This document shows positions 32,359 to 41,999 of a stretch of 64,000 nt of DNA, piece by piece (position 1 is the first letter of the stretch; each line of letters starts with the position of its first letter). The notes below the pieces were generated by a model. It saw only the letters and a list, made by a program, of their open reading frames with translations, did not search any database and was not told where the DNA came from. Location of the stretch: the NCBI GenBank assembly GCA_032717465.1, contig CM064667.1:4737783-4801782 (forward strand), written 5' to 3'. The position numbers and the translations under genes were made by a program. The DNA is from Coenobita brevimanus. Its lineage: Eukaryota; Arthropoda; Malacostraca; Decapoda; Coenobitidae.

Positions 32359-32399
32359 TAGACCTTGGGGTAGGGCAGGGTGAAGTACTGTAGGGTAGT

Positions 32400-32615
32400 G
32401 TAGCCAGACTCCTTATCCCGTAAGGGGTGGCCACAAACAAATCACCTCCATGTCGCCCTGTCCCCTGCCATTTCGTTGCCATTCCCCCAACTTACACCCC
32501 CCTCTCTCATACACCTCTCTACTTCACCCCTCCATCTCTTCCTCGGTCTCCCCCTCCCTCTCCCCTCCTCCACCTCACCCACATCACTCTCCTTGTTAAT
32601 CTCACATTCATTAGG
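32400..32615 (-). mobile_element. LINE-E 3' end fragment
   Basis: On the minus strand it reads from the Gly/Arg-rich C-terminal coding block to GACAGGGCGACATGGAGG, TTTGTTTGTGGCCACCCCTT and ACGGGATAAGGAGT. The usual TAGA tail is missing. Confidence 0.75.
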
Positions 32616-32626
32616 TAAGCATTACC

Positions 32627-32668
<42 letters not shown>
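32627..32668. repeat. (GT)n microsatellite
   Basis: About 20 GT dinucleotides. Confidence 0.97.
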
Positions 32669-32670
<2 letters not shown>

Positions 32671-32709
32671 GTGTAGTATATATGTTAGAGTGACGTGTGG
32701 CAGTGTTAC

Positions 32710-33427
32710 GTTGCCTATCTATCTATCTATCATTCTATCCATCCATCAATCCATCTATCTGTCTATCTATCTATCTGTCCATTTATCTATCCACCCATCC
32801 CTCCATCCCTCCATCCATCTACCTATTTATCCTTCCATCTATCAACCTATCATCCATCCATCCATCCATCCATCTTTCAATCTATCATCCATCCATCCAT
32901 CCATCCATCCATCTATCAATCTATCATCCATCCATCCATCCATCCATCTATCAATCTATCATCCATCCATCCATCTATCAATCTATCATCCATCCATCCA
33001 TCCATCCATCTATCAATCTATCATCCATCCATCCATCCATCCATCTATCAATCTATCATCCATCCATCCATCCATCTATCAATCTATCATCCATCCATCC
33101 ATCCATCCATCTATCAATCTATCATCCATCCATCCATCTTTCAATCTATCATCCATCCATCCATCCATCCATCTGTCAATCTATCATCCATCCATCCATC
33201 CATCCATCCATTCATCTATCAATCTATCATCCATCCATTCATCCATCCATCCATCCATCCATCTATCAATCTATCATCCATCCATCCATCCATCCATCCA
33301 TCTTTCAATCTATCATCCATCCATCCACCCATCCCCCCATCCATCTATCTATTTATCCATTTTCCTATTAACCTATCCATTCATCTACCATCCATCTGTC
33401 TATCTATCTATCTATCTATCTATCTAA
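32710..33427. repeat. (ATCC)n/(ATCT)n tetranucleotide array
   Basis: About 700 bp of ATCC runs punctuated by CATCTATCAATCTATC every 32-48 bp, flanked by pure (ATCT)n at both ends. The regular spacing of the AATCT variant shows a higher-order repeat. Ser/Ile/His-rich frames (PSIHPSI) cross it in all phases. Confidence 0.96.
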
Positions 33428-33565
33428 TCTAACAGGCTTGAAATATAACTTAGCTTTTAACGCAGGTAAGTGATGGCTGACTGGCTGGCTGACTGGCTTT
33501 TCCTCTGGCTTTCCTCATGGCTTGCTGTGGATTTCCTGTAGTTCCTTACGTCTGTCTGTCGACAA

Positions 33566-33659
33566 AAAAAATCATCATCATTATCATCATCATCATCATC
33601 ACCATCGTCATCATCATCACCATCATCATCATTAACGAAATCATCATCATCATCATCAC

Positions 33660-33701
<42 letters not shown>

Positions 33702-33702
33702 G
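33566..33702. repeat. (ATC)n then (ATT)n microsatellite
   Basis: About 85 bp of ATC triplets with GTC and AAC interruptions followed by 14 ATT triplets. Confidence 0.96.
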
Positions 33703-34118
33703 GTGGGGACGCTCACCATCCACTCACTCAATGTTGTGCTGCTCTTGGGTGTCTGCCCTGTCCTCGCCTCCATCCTTCTTTCCTTCCATCTTCTGTCTTT
33801 CCTTCATTCTCTCCTCGTCCTTCTGCCTACGGGTGACTTTACACCCCCTGTTTTGTCTTTCTTTCCTTCATTCTTTCCTCTTCCTTCTGCCTGTGGGTGA
33901 CTTTACACTCCCTCTTCTGTCTTTCTTTCCTTCATTCTTTCCTCTTCCTTCTGCCTGTGGGTCACTTTACACTCCCTCTTCTGTCTTTCTTTCCTTCATT
34001 CTTTCCTCTTCCTTCTGCCTGTGGGTGACTCTACACTGAGTGACAAGCCAAATGGTTTCCTGTACACCAGGAAACCATTTACTACGCTGGGTGGTAACCA
34101 TATAACCAAATTTTGGCG
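33703..34118 (+). repeat. Repeat R copy with ~64-bp tandem units
   Basis: The stretch begins CACCATCCACTCACTCAATG and holds four tandem units containing TTTCTTTCCTTCATTCTTTC and TTCTGCCTGTGGGTGACTTT (33775-34030), then the hallmark GTGACAAGCCAAATGGTTTC. The latter forms a short hairpin with CAGGAAACCATTT, and is followed by GCTGGGTGGTAACCATATAA. Copies of repeat R also lie at 39.6-39.9, 43.47, 57.7-58.36 and 59.82 kb. Confidence 0.75.
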
Positions 34119-34330
34119 CCTGGTGGTTTAGTGGGTAATTATTGTGCTCCAATCAGATTGAGCCGGTGAAGGTTTATATCCAAGGGGTGGTTGGGGTTTA
34201 TTGCTCACGTAATGCCACTCAGGGATGAGTGAGGCTGGTCACTCTCATCTTAAATGTCAGGACCAACTTCCTAGCCCCGGGCTCCTACGCTCCTCATGGG
34301 GCAACGTAGGATTGGATGATGGATGGATGG
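34119..34330 (+). mobile_element. tRNA-like SINE (family S2)
   Basis: TGGCGCCTGGTGGTTTAGTGGG has an A-box-like TGGTTTAGTGGG, and GGTTTATATCC about 35 bp downstream is a degenerate B box. The body ends in GGGCAACGTAGGATTGGATG followed by (GATG)n/(GAT)n. A minus-strand relative lies at 59.7-59.81 kb. The Pol III boxes are weak, so the tRNA origin is tentative. Confidence 0.5.
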
Positions 34331-34385
34331 AACTATTATGATGATGATGATGATGATGATGATGATTGTGATGATGATGACGATT
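34331..34385. repeat. (GAT)n microsatellite
   Basis: GAT triplets with GTGAT and GACGAT interruptions, between the SINE-like repeat and the 5' break of LINE-D. Confidence 0.9.
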
Positions 34386-34387
34386 GT

Positions 34388-35345
34388 AGCGAAGCATGTG
34401 TAAGGGTCAATGGCATCTAAGTGAATGGTTCACGATCGGTGTGGGCGTGCGACAAGGTTGTGTGATGTCCCCATGGTTGTTCAATATATATATGGATGGG
34501 GTGATGAGAGAAGTAAAAACACGAGTACTGGAGAGAGGGATGGCGTTGGTAATGAATGGTGATGGATGGAATATCTCAAATTTGTTGTATGCTGATGATG
34601 CAGTACCGCTTGCAAATACCGGACAAGAACTTGGTAGGTTAGTGCAGAGTTTTGCTGATGTCTGTGAGCGTCGTGCCTTGAGAGTAAATGTAGAAAAGAG
34701 TAAAGTGGTGGTTACTGAGAGAGAAGGTGACTCCCAGTGTGATGTTACAATGAATGGAGAGAGACTGGAATTGGTGAGAGTTCAAATACTTGGGTACAGT
34801 GACAGAAAAGAGAGGAAAATGTGTAAAAGAAGTGGAAAGTAGAGTGACACAAGGAAGGAAAGTAGCTGGTGCAATGAAGGCCTTGATAAGAAACAGAGGC
34901 TTGAGTGTTGCAGCTGCACGAGGCTTACATGAAGGAGTGTTAGTGCCAACTTTAACATATGGATGTGAGACTGTGGTGTGGCATGAAAATGAAAAGTCAA
35001 GAGTAAGAGCAGTGGAGATGGGACTGCTGAGGAATGTATGTGGAGTACAGAGAGTGGATAGGATACGAAATAATGATTCGCGAAAGATGTGGAGTGAGAA
35101 AGTCGGTGGACACCAGAATCGAAGAGAGTGTACTGAGATGGTATGGTCATGTGGAGAGAATGGATAACAATTGAGTGGTGAAAAACGTATATCTGAGCGA
35201 ATTTGAAGGAAGGAGGAGGCGTGGTAGGCCAAGGAGAAGGTGGAGAGATATGGTGGATGAGTGTGTGAGTCAGAGAGGTATGGAAGTCGGTGAGGCTAGG
35301 GAATAGAGATCGAGCTGGTTGGATGAATGTTGTGAGGGGAAGTGC
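34388..35345 (+). pseudogene. LINE-D: RT fragment and C-terminus
   Basis: The first frame (34396-34842) contains FTIGVGVRQGCVMSPWLFN (RT box before the catalytic motif), NLLYADDAVPLANTGQELGR (intact YADD) and ALRVNVEKSKVVV. After a frameshift the next frame (34790-35167) gives GAMKALIRNRGLSVAAARGL, GVLVPTLTYGCETVVWHENE and RAVEMGLLRNVCGVQRVDRI. Residual frames then show RRRRGRPRRRWRDMVDECV to about 35345. It resembles LINE-C and LINE-E but is distinct. Both ends abut unrelated DNA. Confidence 0.88.
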
Positions 35346-35577
35346 ATAACCAGGAATTTGGCACCCCATTTTAACGTGACAGCGTTCTGATTGGCTCTAT
35401 CAAATAGGTATATGAGAAGCTACAGAACATGGTGAAAGTTTTTTTGGTTTATCTGATGGAGCCAGGATTCCGGGGGCTTGACTAATGAGTGAATGGAAGC
35501 GTGGCCCATTGAATTGGGCAGACCTAGGATGTCTAGACGTTGCAACTCCTTACCCTGCCTTAGGGTGGGAAAGGAGA

Positions 35578-35578
<1 letters not shown>
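35346..35578. other. Unassigned sequence
   Basis: No gene recognised between LINE-D and the next (GAT)n tract. Confidence 0.5.
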
Positions 35579-35639
<61 letters not shown>

Positions 35640-35671
35640 ATGATGATGATGATGATTATTATTATTATTAT
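35579..35671. repeat. (GAT)n-(ATT)n microsatellite
   Basis: About 24 GAT triplets followed by six ATT triplets, ending exactly where LINE-B copy 3 starts. Confidence 0.96.
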
Positions 35672-36672
35672 GTGGAGATTGTCAAGCGTGAAAGGATTGA
35701 TCTTGCTGGTGAGTCTCTTGAGTGTGTGGAAGAGTTTTGTTATTTGGGAGACATGTTGTGTGCTGGAGGTGTGGCTGGAGCAGCTCTGTGGCTGGAGTGA
35801 GGAGTGGATGGAAGAAGTTCAGGGAGCTGTTGCCTCTCCTGGTATTGAGAGGACTCTCCCTACGTGCTAAGGGATCTTTGTATGCAGCATGTGTAAGGAG
35901 TGTAATGCTGTATGGTAGTGAGACCTGGGTAGTGAAGGAAGAGGATATTCGCAGGCTCAAATGTACAGAAATGACAATGATTAGGTGGATGTGCAGTGCG
36001 TCCCTGAGTGTGAGGCCTGGGGGGGCTGGGTTTATGATGGAAGAGTTGAGAGGAAGGATGTGACTGGAATGTACTGGTGTTGTGATGAGGAGGGGTAGGT
36101 TGAGATGGTTTGGGAGGAAGGATGGGACTGGAGTGTATTGGTGTTGTGATGAGGAGGGGTAGATTGAGATGGTTTGTGATGAGGAGGGGTAGACTGAGAT
36201 GGTTTGTGATGAGGAGGGGTAGACTGAGATGGTTTGGGAGGAAGGATGTGACTGGAATGTACTGGTGTTGTGATGAGGAGGGGTAGACTGAGATGGTTTG
36301 AAAGGAAGGATGGGACTGGAGTGTATTGGTGTTGTGATGAGGAGGGGTAGATTGAGATGGTTTGGGAGGAAGGATGGGACTGGAGTGTATTGGTGTTGTG
36401 ATGAGGAGGGGTAGACTGGGATGGTTTGGGCATGTGGAGAGGATCGGAGATGACAATTGGGTGCAGAAAGTGAAAAGTGTTAATGTTGGGGGTTGGGTTG
36501 CGAGAGGCAGACCGAAAAAGACCTGAGACGAGATCATAAGGGATTGAAGAGGGAGGCTGCCAGAGATCGAGCAGCATGGAGAACCGCCATTAGGTGACTA
36601 AGGCTGACGCATGCATGTTGGAGCCTTTATAAACGACACGAAACTAAAAGAAAAAATGAAACGAAATGATTA
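35672..36672 (+). pseudogene. LINE-B copy 3: C-terminal region and 3' end
   Basis: The copy begins immediately downstream of the zinc finger (VEIVKRERIDLAGESLECVE) and follows copy 1 through LPLLVLRGLSLRAKGSLYAA, MLYGSETWVVKEEDIRRL and MIRWMCSASLSVRPGG. A stop replaces the next Gly codon near 36061. The WFGHVERM region is expanded into tandem units (36043-36430), then RGRPKKT-like sequence, GTTGGAGCCTTTATAAACG and an A-rich (AAACG)-like tail follow. The LVLRG reading confirms the single-base insertion in copy 1. Confidence 0.88.
36043..36430. repeat. Tandem duplication inside LINE-B copy 3
   Basis: Units of two lengths alternate. The long unit (~63-66 bp) starts GAAGGATGGGACTGGAGTGT; the short unit (~30 bp) is GATGAGGAGGGGTAGACTGA + GATGGTTTGT. 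Both derive from the segment that encodes MGLECIGVVMRRGRLRWFG in copy 1. At least four long and three short copies are present. Confidence 0.88.
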
Positions 36673-36868
36673 TCGTATTTATTGCCCATTCTCCATCATG
36701 ACTGCTGAGATATAACAATAGATTAACACTGGAATACGATGCTAGTCACGAAGAAGTGCTATGTATGTGGAGCTGAAGCATTGCCTTATTCTGCCACTTA
36801 GCTACGTGAAAAAACTCTCATATGATGCTAGTCACGAAGAAGTGCTTTGCCAAAAACAGCTTCCATGT
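36673..36868. mobile_element. MITE-2 copy b (fragmentary)
   Basis: Two blocks of GATGCTAGTCACGAAGAAGT (about 36739 and 36826) with ATAACAATAGATTAACACTG upstream match MITE-2 interior sequence. Terminal repeats are not clear. Confidence 0.5.
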
Positions 36869-37540
36869 CATCTTGGCCTCCAGCATCTGTCTGTCTTCCC
36901 TCCTGCTCACTCTTTCCTCTTTTTTTCTCTCCACCACATCCCTCCACCTCTTCCTCGGCCTCTCTCTCCCTTTCTCACGCTGCACCTCACTAACATACAC
37001 TATCCTAGTCAGTCTCTCATTCTCCATTATCTCCACATAGCCAAATGATCTCAGGGTACTTCTCCCAACACTTTCAGTCACATCCACATCAATACCACAA
37101 CGCTCCTTCACTTCCTCATTTGTTAGTCTGTCTCTCCACGTAACTCCACATCCACATTAACACCATAACTCTCCTCTACTTCCTCGTTTGTCTGTCTGTC
37201 TCTCCATGCAACTCCAGATCCACATCAATACCACTACAACCTTCCACTTCCTCCTTGTCTCTCTATCTCTGTTAACTCCCCATCCACATCAACACCACAA
37301 CGCTTCTTTACTTCTTCATTTGTCTGTTTGCCTCTCCACTTAACTCCACATCCACATCAACACAACGCTTTTTCACTTTCTCATTTGTCTGTCTGTCTCT
37401 CCACGCAACTCCACATCCTCATCAACAAAACGACGCTCCTTTACTTCCTCATTTGTCTGTCTGTCTCTCCACGTAACTCCACATCCACATCAACACCACA
37501 ACGCTCCTTTACTTCCTCATTTGTCGCAGCGTTGACGTAA
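36869..37540 (-). pseudogene. LINE-E C-terminal fragment with diverged 62-66 bp tandem array
   Basis: On the minus strand, near 37111-36820, a frame reads KERCGIDVDVTESVGRSTLR and YVSEVQREKGRERPRKRW, the LINE-E C-terminus. Upstream in LINE-E terms, positions 37080-37535 hold about seven diverged copies of a unit with CTTCACTTCCTCATTTGTC, GTCTGTCTCTCCACGTAACT and CCACATCCACATC on the plus strand. These encode RDRLTNEEVKERCGVDVD on the minus strand. Confidence 0.82.
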
Positions 37541-37855
37541 AATACATTAGTTTCCCTTTTCTTTTATTCGTTCTCTTTGGTGACACAATGATAGAAAACG
37601 AAATTTTGATACAAATATTATGGTATACTCGTGTATTATGAGTACAGCAGGCATACTATGAATCATGAAATAAAACATATCCTGATTGGTGTGTACTGAA
37701 GTTAAATGGTTAATATACTAAAATAAATCTTCAGTAAATCCTGAAATGTAACGAAATAAGAGACATAAAGACGTAAGTTTATCCACACAGAACAAATAAT
37801 AAAGGAACTAACCATGTAGCTAATACATTTAATAGTCTATCCCTGCACGATAAAA
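37541..37855. other. Unassigned AT-rich sequence
   Basis: No gene or repeat family recognised. Confidence 0.5.
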
Positions 37856-37975
37856 GAGTGTATGTGAGTGAGGTGGAGGAGGGGAGAGGAGGGGGAGGTC
37901 GAGGATGAGATGGAAGGATGGAGTAGAGAGGTGCAGGAGAGAGGGAGGTGTAAGCTGGGTGGATGGAGAGTGGGA
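37856..37975 (+). mobile_element. LINE-E fragment
   Basis: GTGTATGTGAGTGAGGTGGA, GGGGGAGGTCGAGGATGAGA and GGATGGAGTAGAGAGGTG match the Gly/Arg-rich C-terminal coding stretch of LINE-E. The 3' block is missing. Confidence 0.7.
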
Positions 37976-38151
37976 GACTAAGCACGAATATATTACATTC
38001 GTTTATAATGTCTAATCGTGAAGTCCTGCTGGCCATCATACTATGCCAAACTCATTCGCTGTTCACCTACACACGATTTACGGCGAGAATTGGTTTTGTT
38101 GTTCCTGAACACGTTATATTATGACTGCAAGTGTTCAGCATTTGCCTTGTT

Positions 38152-38549
38152 CAGTGGTCGGCAACCTGCGGCTCTTTTAGGACACTTTTGCGGCTCCAGG
38201 AGCTTCATAAATAATCATTTATCCTTTCAGAACGAAGACATCAAATAACACATGCAAGGCAACATTAGATTCTTTTAATTCAACTTTAAAAAGATCTATA
38301 GGCATCAGTCGGTATGATTTCTTGAAATGCAAACCAAATGTCTTTCCTAAGCTGAACTTATGCAGAGAGAGAGAGATTAGCTTTGTGAATATAAGTAGAT
38401 GGAACAATATCACCGTAATGTTTAGATTTAGAAGTACTATAGATTTCGGTTTAGGAAACAAATTTTTGTACTGCGGCTCTGAGGGTAGTACATTTTTATG
38501 GCACTGTAAAATAAATGGCTCTTTTAGCTTTAAGGGTTGCTGACCTCTG
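38152..38549. mobile_element. hAT-like MITE
   Basis: The termini CAGTGGTCGGCAACCTGCGG and, inverted, CAGAGGTCAGCAACCCTTAA share CAG-GGTC-GCAACC, and both continue to a GGCTCTTTTA / AAAGAGCC block. Octamers GCCTTGTT (38144-38151) and ACCTTGTC (38550-38557) match at 6 of 8 bases, as expected for an aged hAT duplication. CAGNGGTCGGCAACC is a widespread hAT terminus. A 128-codon minus-strand frame spans most of it but I cannot identify a transposase. Confidence 0.82.
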
Positions 38550-38574
38550 ACCTTGTCAATAATGTGCCAAGTAA

Positions 38575-38802
38575 TAAGGCAGCAGAAAGTGACAAGTGTC
38601 AACATTAGGGTTAGGGCTGCGAGAGGCAGACCTTAAAAAACTTGGGGCGAAGTCACTGGATGTGACCTCATGAATAAGGAACTGAATAGGTAAGCTACCA
38701 AAGATCGAGCAGCATGGTGAGCCGCCAGTAGGTGACCAAGGCAATGCATGCAAGCAGGTTGGAGCCTTTATAAACGAAAAGAAACGAAAAACGAAGCGAT
38801 GA
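38575..38802 (+). pseudogene. LINE-B 3' end fragment (copy 4)
   Basis: Remnants of VRAARGRP-like coding sequence, ATCGAGCAGCATGGTGAGCC and GTTGGAGCCTTTATAAACGA with a trailing (AAACG)-like tail match copies 1 and 3. It starts right after the right target duplication of the hAT-like MITE. Confidence 0.82.
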
Positions 38803-38934
38803 TAGCACCATACAGCTGGCCTGGACATGGCACTTATACTGTAGTTGCCACACAGCAATAAAAGTGATTTTGTTCCCACCAAACACTATCAGTCTGATGT
38901 AGCCATTCAGTCAGGAGATCATTCCAACACACTT

Positions 38935-39035
38935 CTCACTTTCTACACCCATCTGTCATTCCCCATCCTCCCCAAATACCCAAACCATCTCAGTCCACCC
39001 CTCCTCATCACAATACCAGTACATTCCAGGGTGTT
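38935..39035 (-). pseudogene. LINE-B fragment (copy 5), opposite strand
   Basis: The minus strand reads LECTGIVMRRGGLRWFGYLG then RMGNDRWV, matching the GLECIGVVMRRGRLRWFGHV block of copy 1. Only about 100 bp survive. Confidence 0.75.
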
Positions 39036-39588
39036 TAGTGTGCACTGCCATGTAAGGCAATGCACACACGGGGCTGGAGGTGGCTGGGTTGAACACAGAG
39101 GACTGGGGTGACCTAGAGGTTCACCTACCACCACAGCAGGGGGTCAGTGCTCATGTTACGACACTCCAGCCATTGTGGAAGTGTTGCCACTGAGAGGATA
39201 TGATAATAAACATAGTGTCAGTGAGGGGCAGTGTCTGTGGCAGCCATCCAACGCGGGTGACGCTAAGTACCCGTGCACACGTCAGTCCTGGCAACACCCT
39301 TCACTGGTGCACTTAGGGTACCAGTGCAAGGGGCCAAAAGAACACCGGGGCAAGGTTTGACTGATGATATGATGAGTGACATTATCTGGCTACCCCACAC
39401 CACCAAGACATGTCACTCAGCAAAACCATACAGGTGATGGAGCACGAGGAACCTACCGCACTCAATGTAAACATGAGAAGGCCAAAGACACAACACATAC
39501 GGTAATGAAGAGACCAACACAGCGGCAACTGAGCAAAATATCGGAGGTGGCCGACTACTTCAAGGATTAATGGATATGATTCCAAGGT
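39036..39588. other. Unassigned sequence
   Basis: About 550 bp without a recognised gene or repeat family; a 64-codon frame at 39376-39570 shows no domain. Confidence 0.5.
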
Positions 39589-39904
39589 GGCGACCATCAT
39601 CCACTCACTTGATGTAGTGCTGCCTACTTCTTCCTTTACCTCTATCATTCTTTTTCTGTGTCTGTCCTCCTCTCTTCCTATTTCTCCCATCTTTCCTCTC
39701 ATTTTTTATTCTTCTTCTCTCCTTTACAGGTGGCTTTACATTGAATGACAAGCCTAATGGTTTCTTGTAAGCCAGAAAACATTTACAACGCTGGGTGGTA
39801 ACCATATAACCAAACCATACGTGCTGCCTACGTGTCAACAAGTAGGTTGGTGGAGGGTTAGTGCCCCTCCCCGTAAAACAACTAACTCGAAGACAAAAGG
39901 CCAC
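39589..39904 (+). repeat. Repeat R copy
   Basis: The region matches the 33.7 and 57.7 kb copies: CATCCACTCACTTGATGTAG, GTGGCTTTACATTGAATGAC, AAGCCTAATGGTTTCTTGTA, GCTGGGTGGTAACCATATAA and GGAGGGTTAGTGCCCCTCC. It runs into a LINE-E-like CCACCCCTTACGGGATTATA end. Confidence 0.78.
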
Positions 39905-40135
39905 CCCTTACGGGATTATAGCGTCTGGCGATAGATAGATAGATGGATAGATAGATAGATACGGGATTATGGCGTCTGGCGATATATAGATAGATAGATA
40001 TATAGATAGATAAGGGATTATGCCGTCTGGCCATAGATAGATAAAGTGATAGATACGGGTTTATGGCGTCTGGCGATAGATAGATAGATGGATAGATACG
40101 GGATTATGGCGTCTGACGATAAATAGATAGAACGA
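39905..40135 (+). repeat. Tandem array of the LINE-E tail
   Basis: Five copies of ACGGGATTATGGCGTCTGGC followed by GATAGATAGATAG runs of different length (periods roughly 40-52 bp). The 3' tail junction of LINE-E has been tandemly duplicated. Confidence 0.88.
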
Positions 40136-40149
40136 ACAACTATCTACCT

Positions 40150-40940
40150 ATCTGTCTATCTATTGCCAGAAGCCTCAATCCTGCAAGGAGTGGCCACAAA
40201 CAAATCGCCTCCATGACGTTCTGTCCCCCGCCATTCACTGCCCTGCTCCCAGCTCACACTCCCTCTCTCATATACCTCTCCACTCCATCCTTTCATCTCA
40301 TCCTTGGCCTCCCCCTACCTCTCTCCCCTTCCACTTCACTCATATACACTCTCCTCGTCAGTCTCTCTCTCTCTTCATCCGCTCCACATGACCAAACCAC
40401 CTTAGTGTGTTTCTCCTAACGCTTCCTAACACATCCACATCCTCCACAACGCTCCTTCACTTCCTCATTTATCAGTCTGTCTCTCCATGTAACTCCACAT
40501 CCTCCACAACGCTCCTTCACTTCCTCATTTATCAGTCTGTCCCTCCATGTAACTCCACATCCACACCACAACGCTCCTTCACTTCCTCATTTGTCAGTCT
40601 GTCCCTCCATGTAACTCCACATCCACACCACAACACTCCTTCACTTCCTCATTTATCAGTCTGTCCCTCCATGTAACTCCACATCCACACCACAACACTC
40701 CTTCACTTCCTTATTTGTCAGCCTGTCTCTCCATGTAACTCCACATCCACACCACAACACTCCTTCACTTCCTTATTTGTCAGCCTGTCTCTCCATGTAA
40801 CTCCACATCCACACCACAACACTCCTTCACTTCCTTATTTGTCAGCCTGTCTCTCCATGTAACTCCACATCCACACCACAACGCTCCTTCACTTCCTTAT
40901 TTGTCAGCCTGTCTCTCCATGTAATTCCACATGCTCCTCT
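40150..40940 (-). pseudogene. LINE-E 3' end with 62-bp tandem array
   Basis: Reading the minus strand, the copy ends at 40150 with the TAGATAGA tail, preceded by GGCCACTCCTTGCAGG-like 3' sequence and the Gly/Arg-rich coding block. At 40428-40935 are about eight copies of a 60-62 bp unit; the minus strand carries TGAGGAAGTGAAGGAGCGTT, GTGGTGTGGATGTGGAGTTA and CATGGAGGGACAGACTGAT. This encodes the LTNEEVKERCGVDVELHG segment seen in 18.9 kb. Confidence 0.87.
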
Positions 40941-41165
40941 CGTTTCTTTTTTTATGCAAGGAAGAAGGAACCAAAGGCCAGCAGCCCGCAAACCGTTCCT
41001 TCCAAGAAAAAACAATACAAAGGAGAGCCAAATTCAGGATCCGTTCATTTCGAGACGCCTGGACACACTGCGTCAGAAAGACTGGAGATCATAGGAAGTA
41101 GGAAATACAGACAGAGGTAGACAGTTCCAGAGTTCACTTGTTGCATGAATGAAGGACTGCCCAAA
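40941..41165 (-). mobile_element. LINE-A 3' end fragment
   Basis: The minus strand repeats the 3' end of the 4.1-5.75 kb LINE-A copy: AACTCTGGAACTGTCTACCT, TCTTTCTGACGCAGTGTGTC, AATTTGGCTCTCCTTTGTAT and CCTTCTTCCTTGCATAAAAA. Only the C-terminal coding end and 3' UTR remain. Confidence 0.85.
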
Positions 41166-41364
41166 GGATCCTAGTGAGATATACCACCTTCCCCTCCCTC
41201 TATAAAACAACGATAATAAATACAAGGAAATTATAGTATATGTAAAGACAGCGAGGAAAACTATTTAGTATGTGTTTGTTTATGTAGATGCATTTCTGAT
41301 GGATTGATAAGTCTATAGGAAGTTGTTACATAAGAAGATGGAGGGTGAGCGGTTCTTCACATCC
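41166..41364. other. Unassigned sequence
   Basis: No gene or repeat recognised. Confidence 0.5.
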
Positions 41365-41615
41365 CTGTCTATCTGTCTATCTATTGCCAGACGCCTTGAT
41401 CCCGCTAAGGGTGGCCGCAGACAAAACGTCTTCAAGTCGATGTCACCCTCCATTTGACTGCCCTCCTCTCATCTCACTCCCCCCTCCTTCATTTACCTCT
41501 CAACTCCATCCCTCCACCTCATCCTTGGTCTCCCCCTCCCTCTCCCTCCCTCCACTTCACCTACATACACCCTCTTAGTCAGTCTTTCATTCTCCATTCT
41601 CTCCACATGTCCAAT
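41365..41615 (-). mobile_element. LINE-E 3' end fragment
   Basis: TATCTGTCTATCTATTGCCA leads into GACGCCTTGATCCCGC and GGGTGGCCGCAGACAAA, then the CT-rich complement of the LINE-E C-terminal coding block. The minus-strand copy ends in the TAGA tail. Confidence 0.82.
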
Positions 41616-41773
41616 ATGGCCTAAAGATACAGTAATACACAACTCTGTATGGTAAGTGTTATGCACAGCTTTGTTTTACTGTGTTTACATATAACTATTC
41701 CTAATTGTTTTTATAAATTTGCTTTAAAACCCAATGTGGCTATACAGTGACCTACGCTATGTTGTATTTCCTC

Positions 41774-41942
41774 CTTGCTTTACTATCCTTATCCTTCAGC
41801 ATGTAGAATTAGATCTCGTAGTCATAGTCTTGCTTTACTATCCTTATCCTTCAGCATGTAGAATTAGATCTCGTAGTCATAGTCTTGCTTTACTATCCTT
41901 ATCCTTCAGCATGTAGAATTAGATCTCGTAGTCATAGTCTAC
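41774..41942. repeat. 55-bp tandem triplication
   Basis: Three nearly identical copies of a 55-bp unit with TTGCTTTACTATCCTTATCC, TTCAGCATGTAGAATTAGAT and CTCGTAGTCATAGT. Confidence 0.93.
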
Positions 41943-41999
41943 TCTGTAACAAGCAGCCTCGAAAGGATCATAAGGTCTGTTGCTGTTTGCTGTTCTTTG

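Noticed and set aside
38219..38605. Intact transposase gene in the 38.2 kb hAT-like MITE
   Set aside because: The frame crosses the right terminus of the element, and I cannot identify catalytic or dimerisation motifs.
39060..39370. Possible 5' UTR of LINE-B or another SINE
   Set aside because: No second copy in the window and no similarity to the 14.0-14.4 kb segment upstream of LINE-B copy 2.
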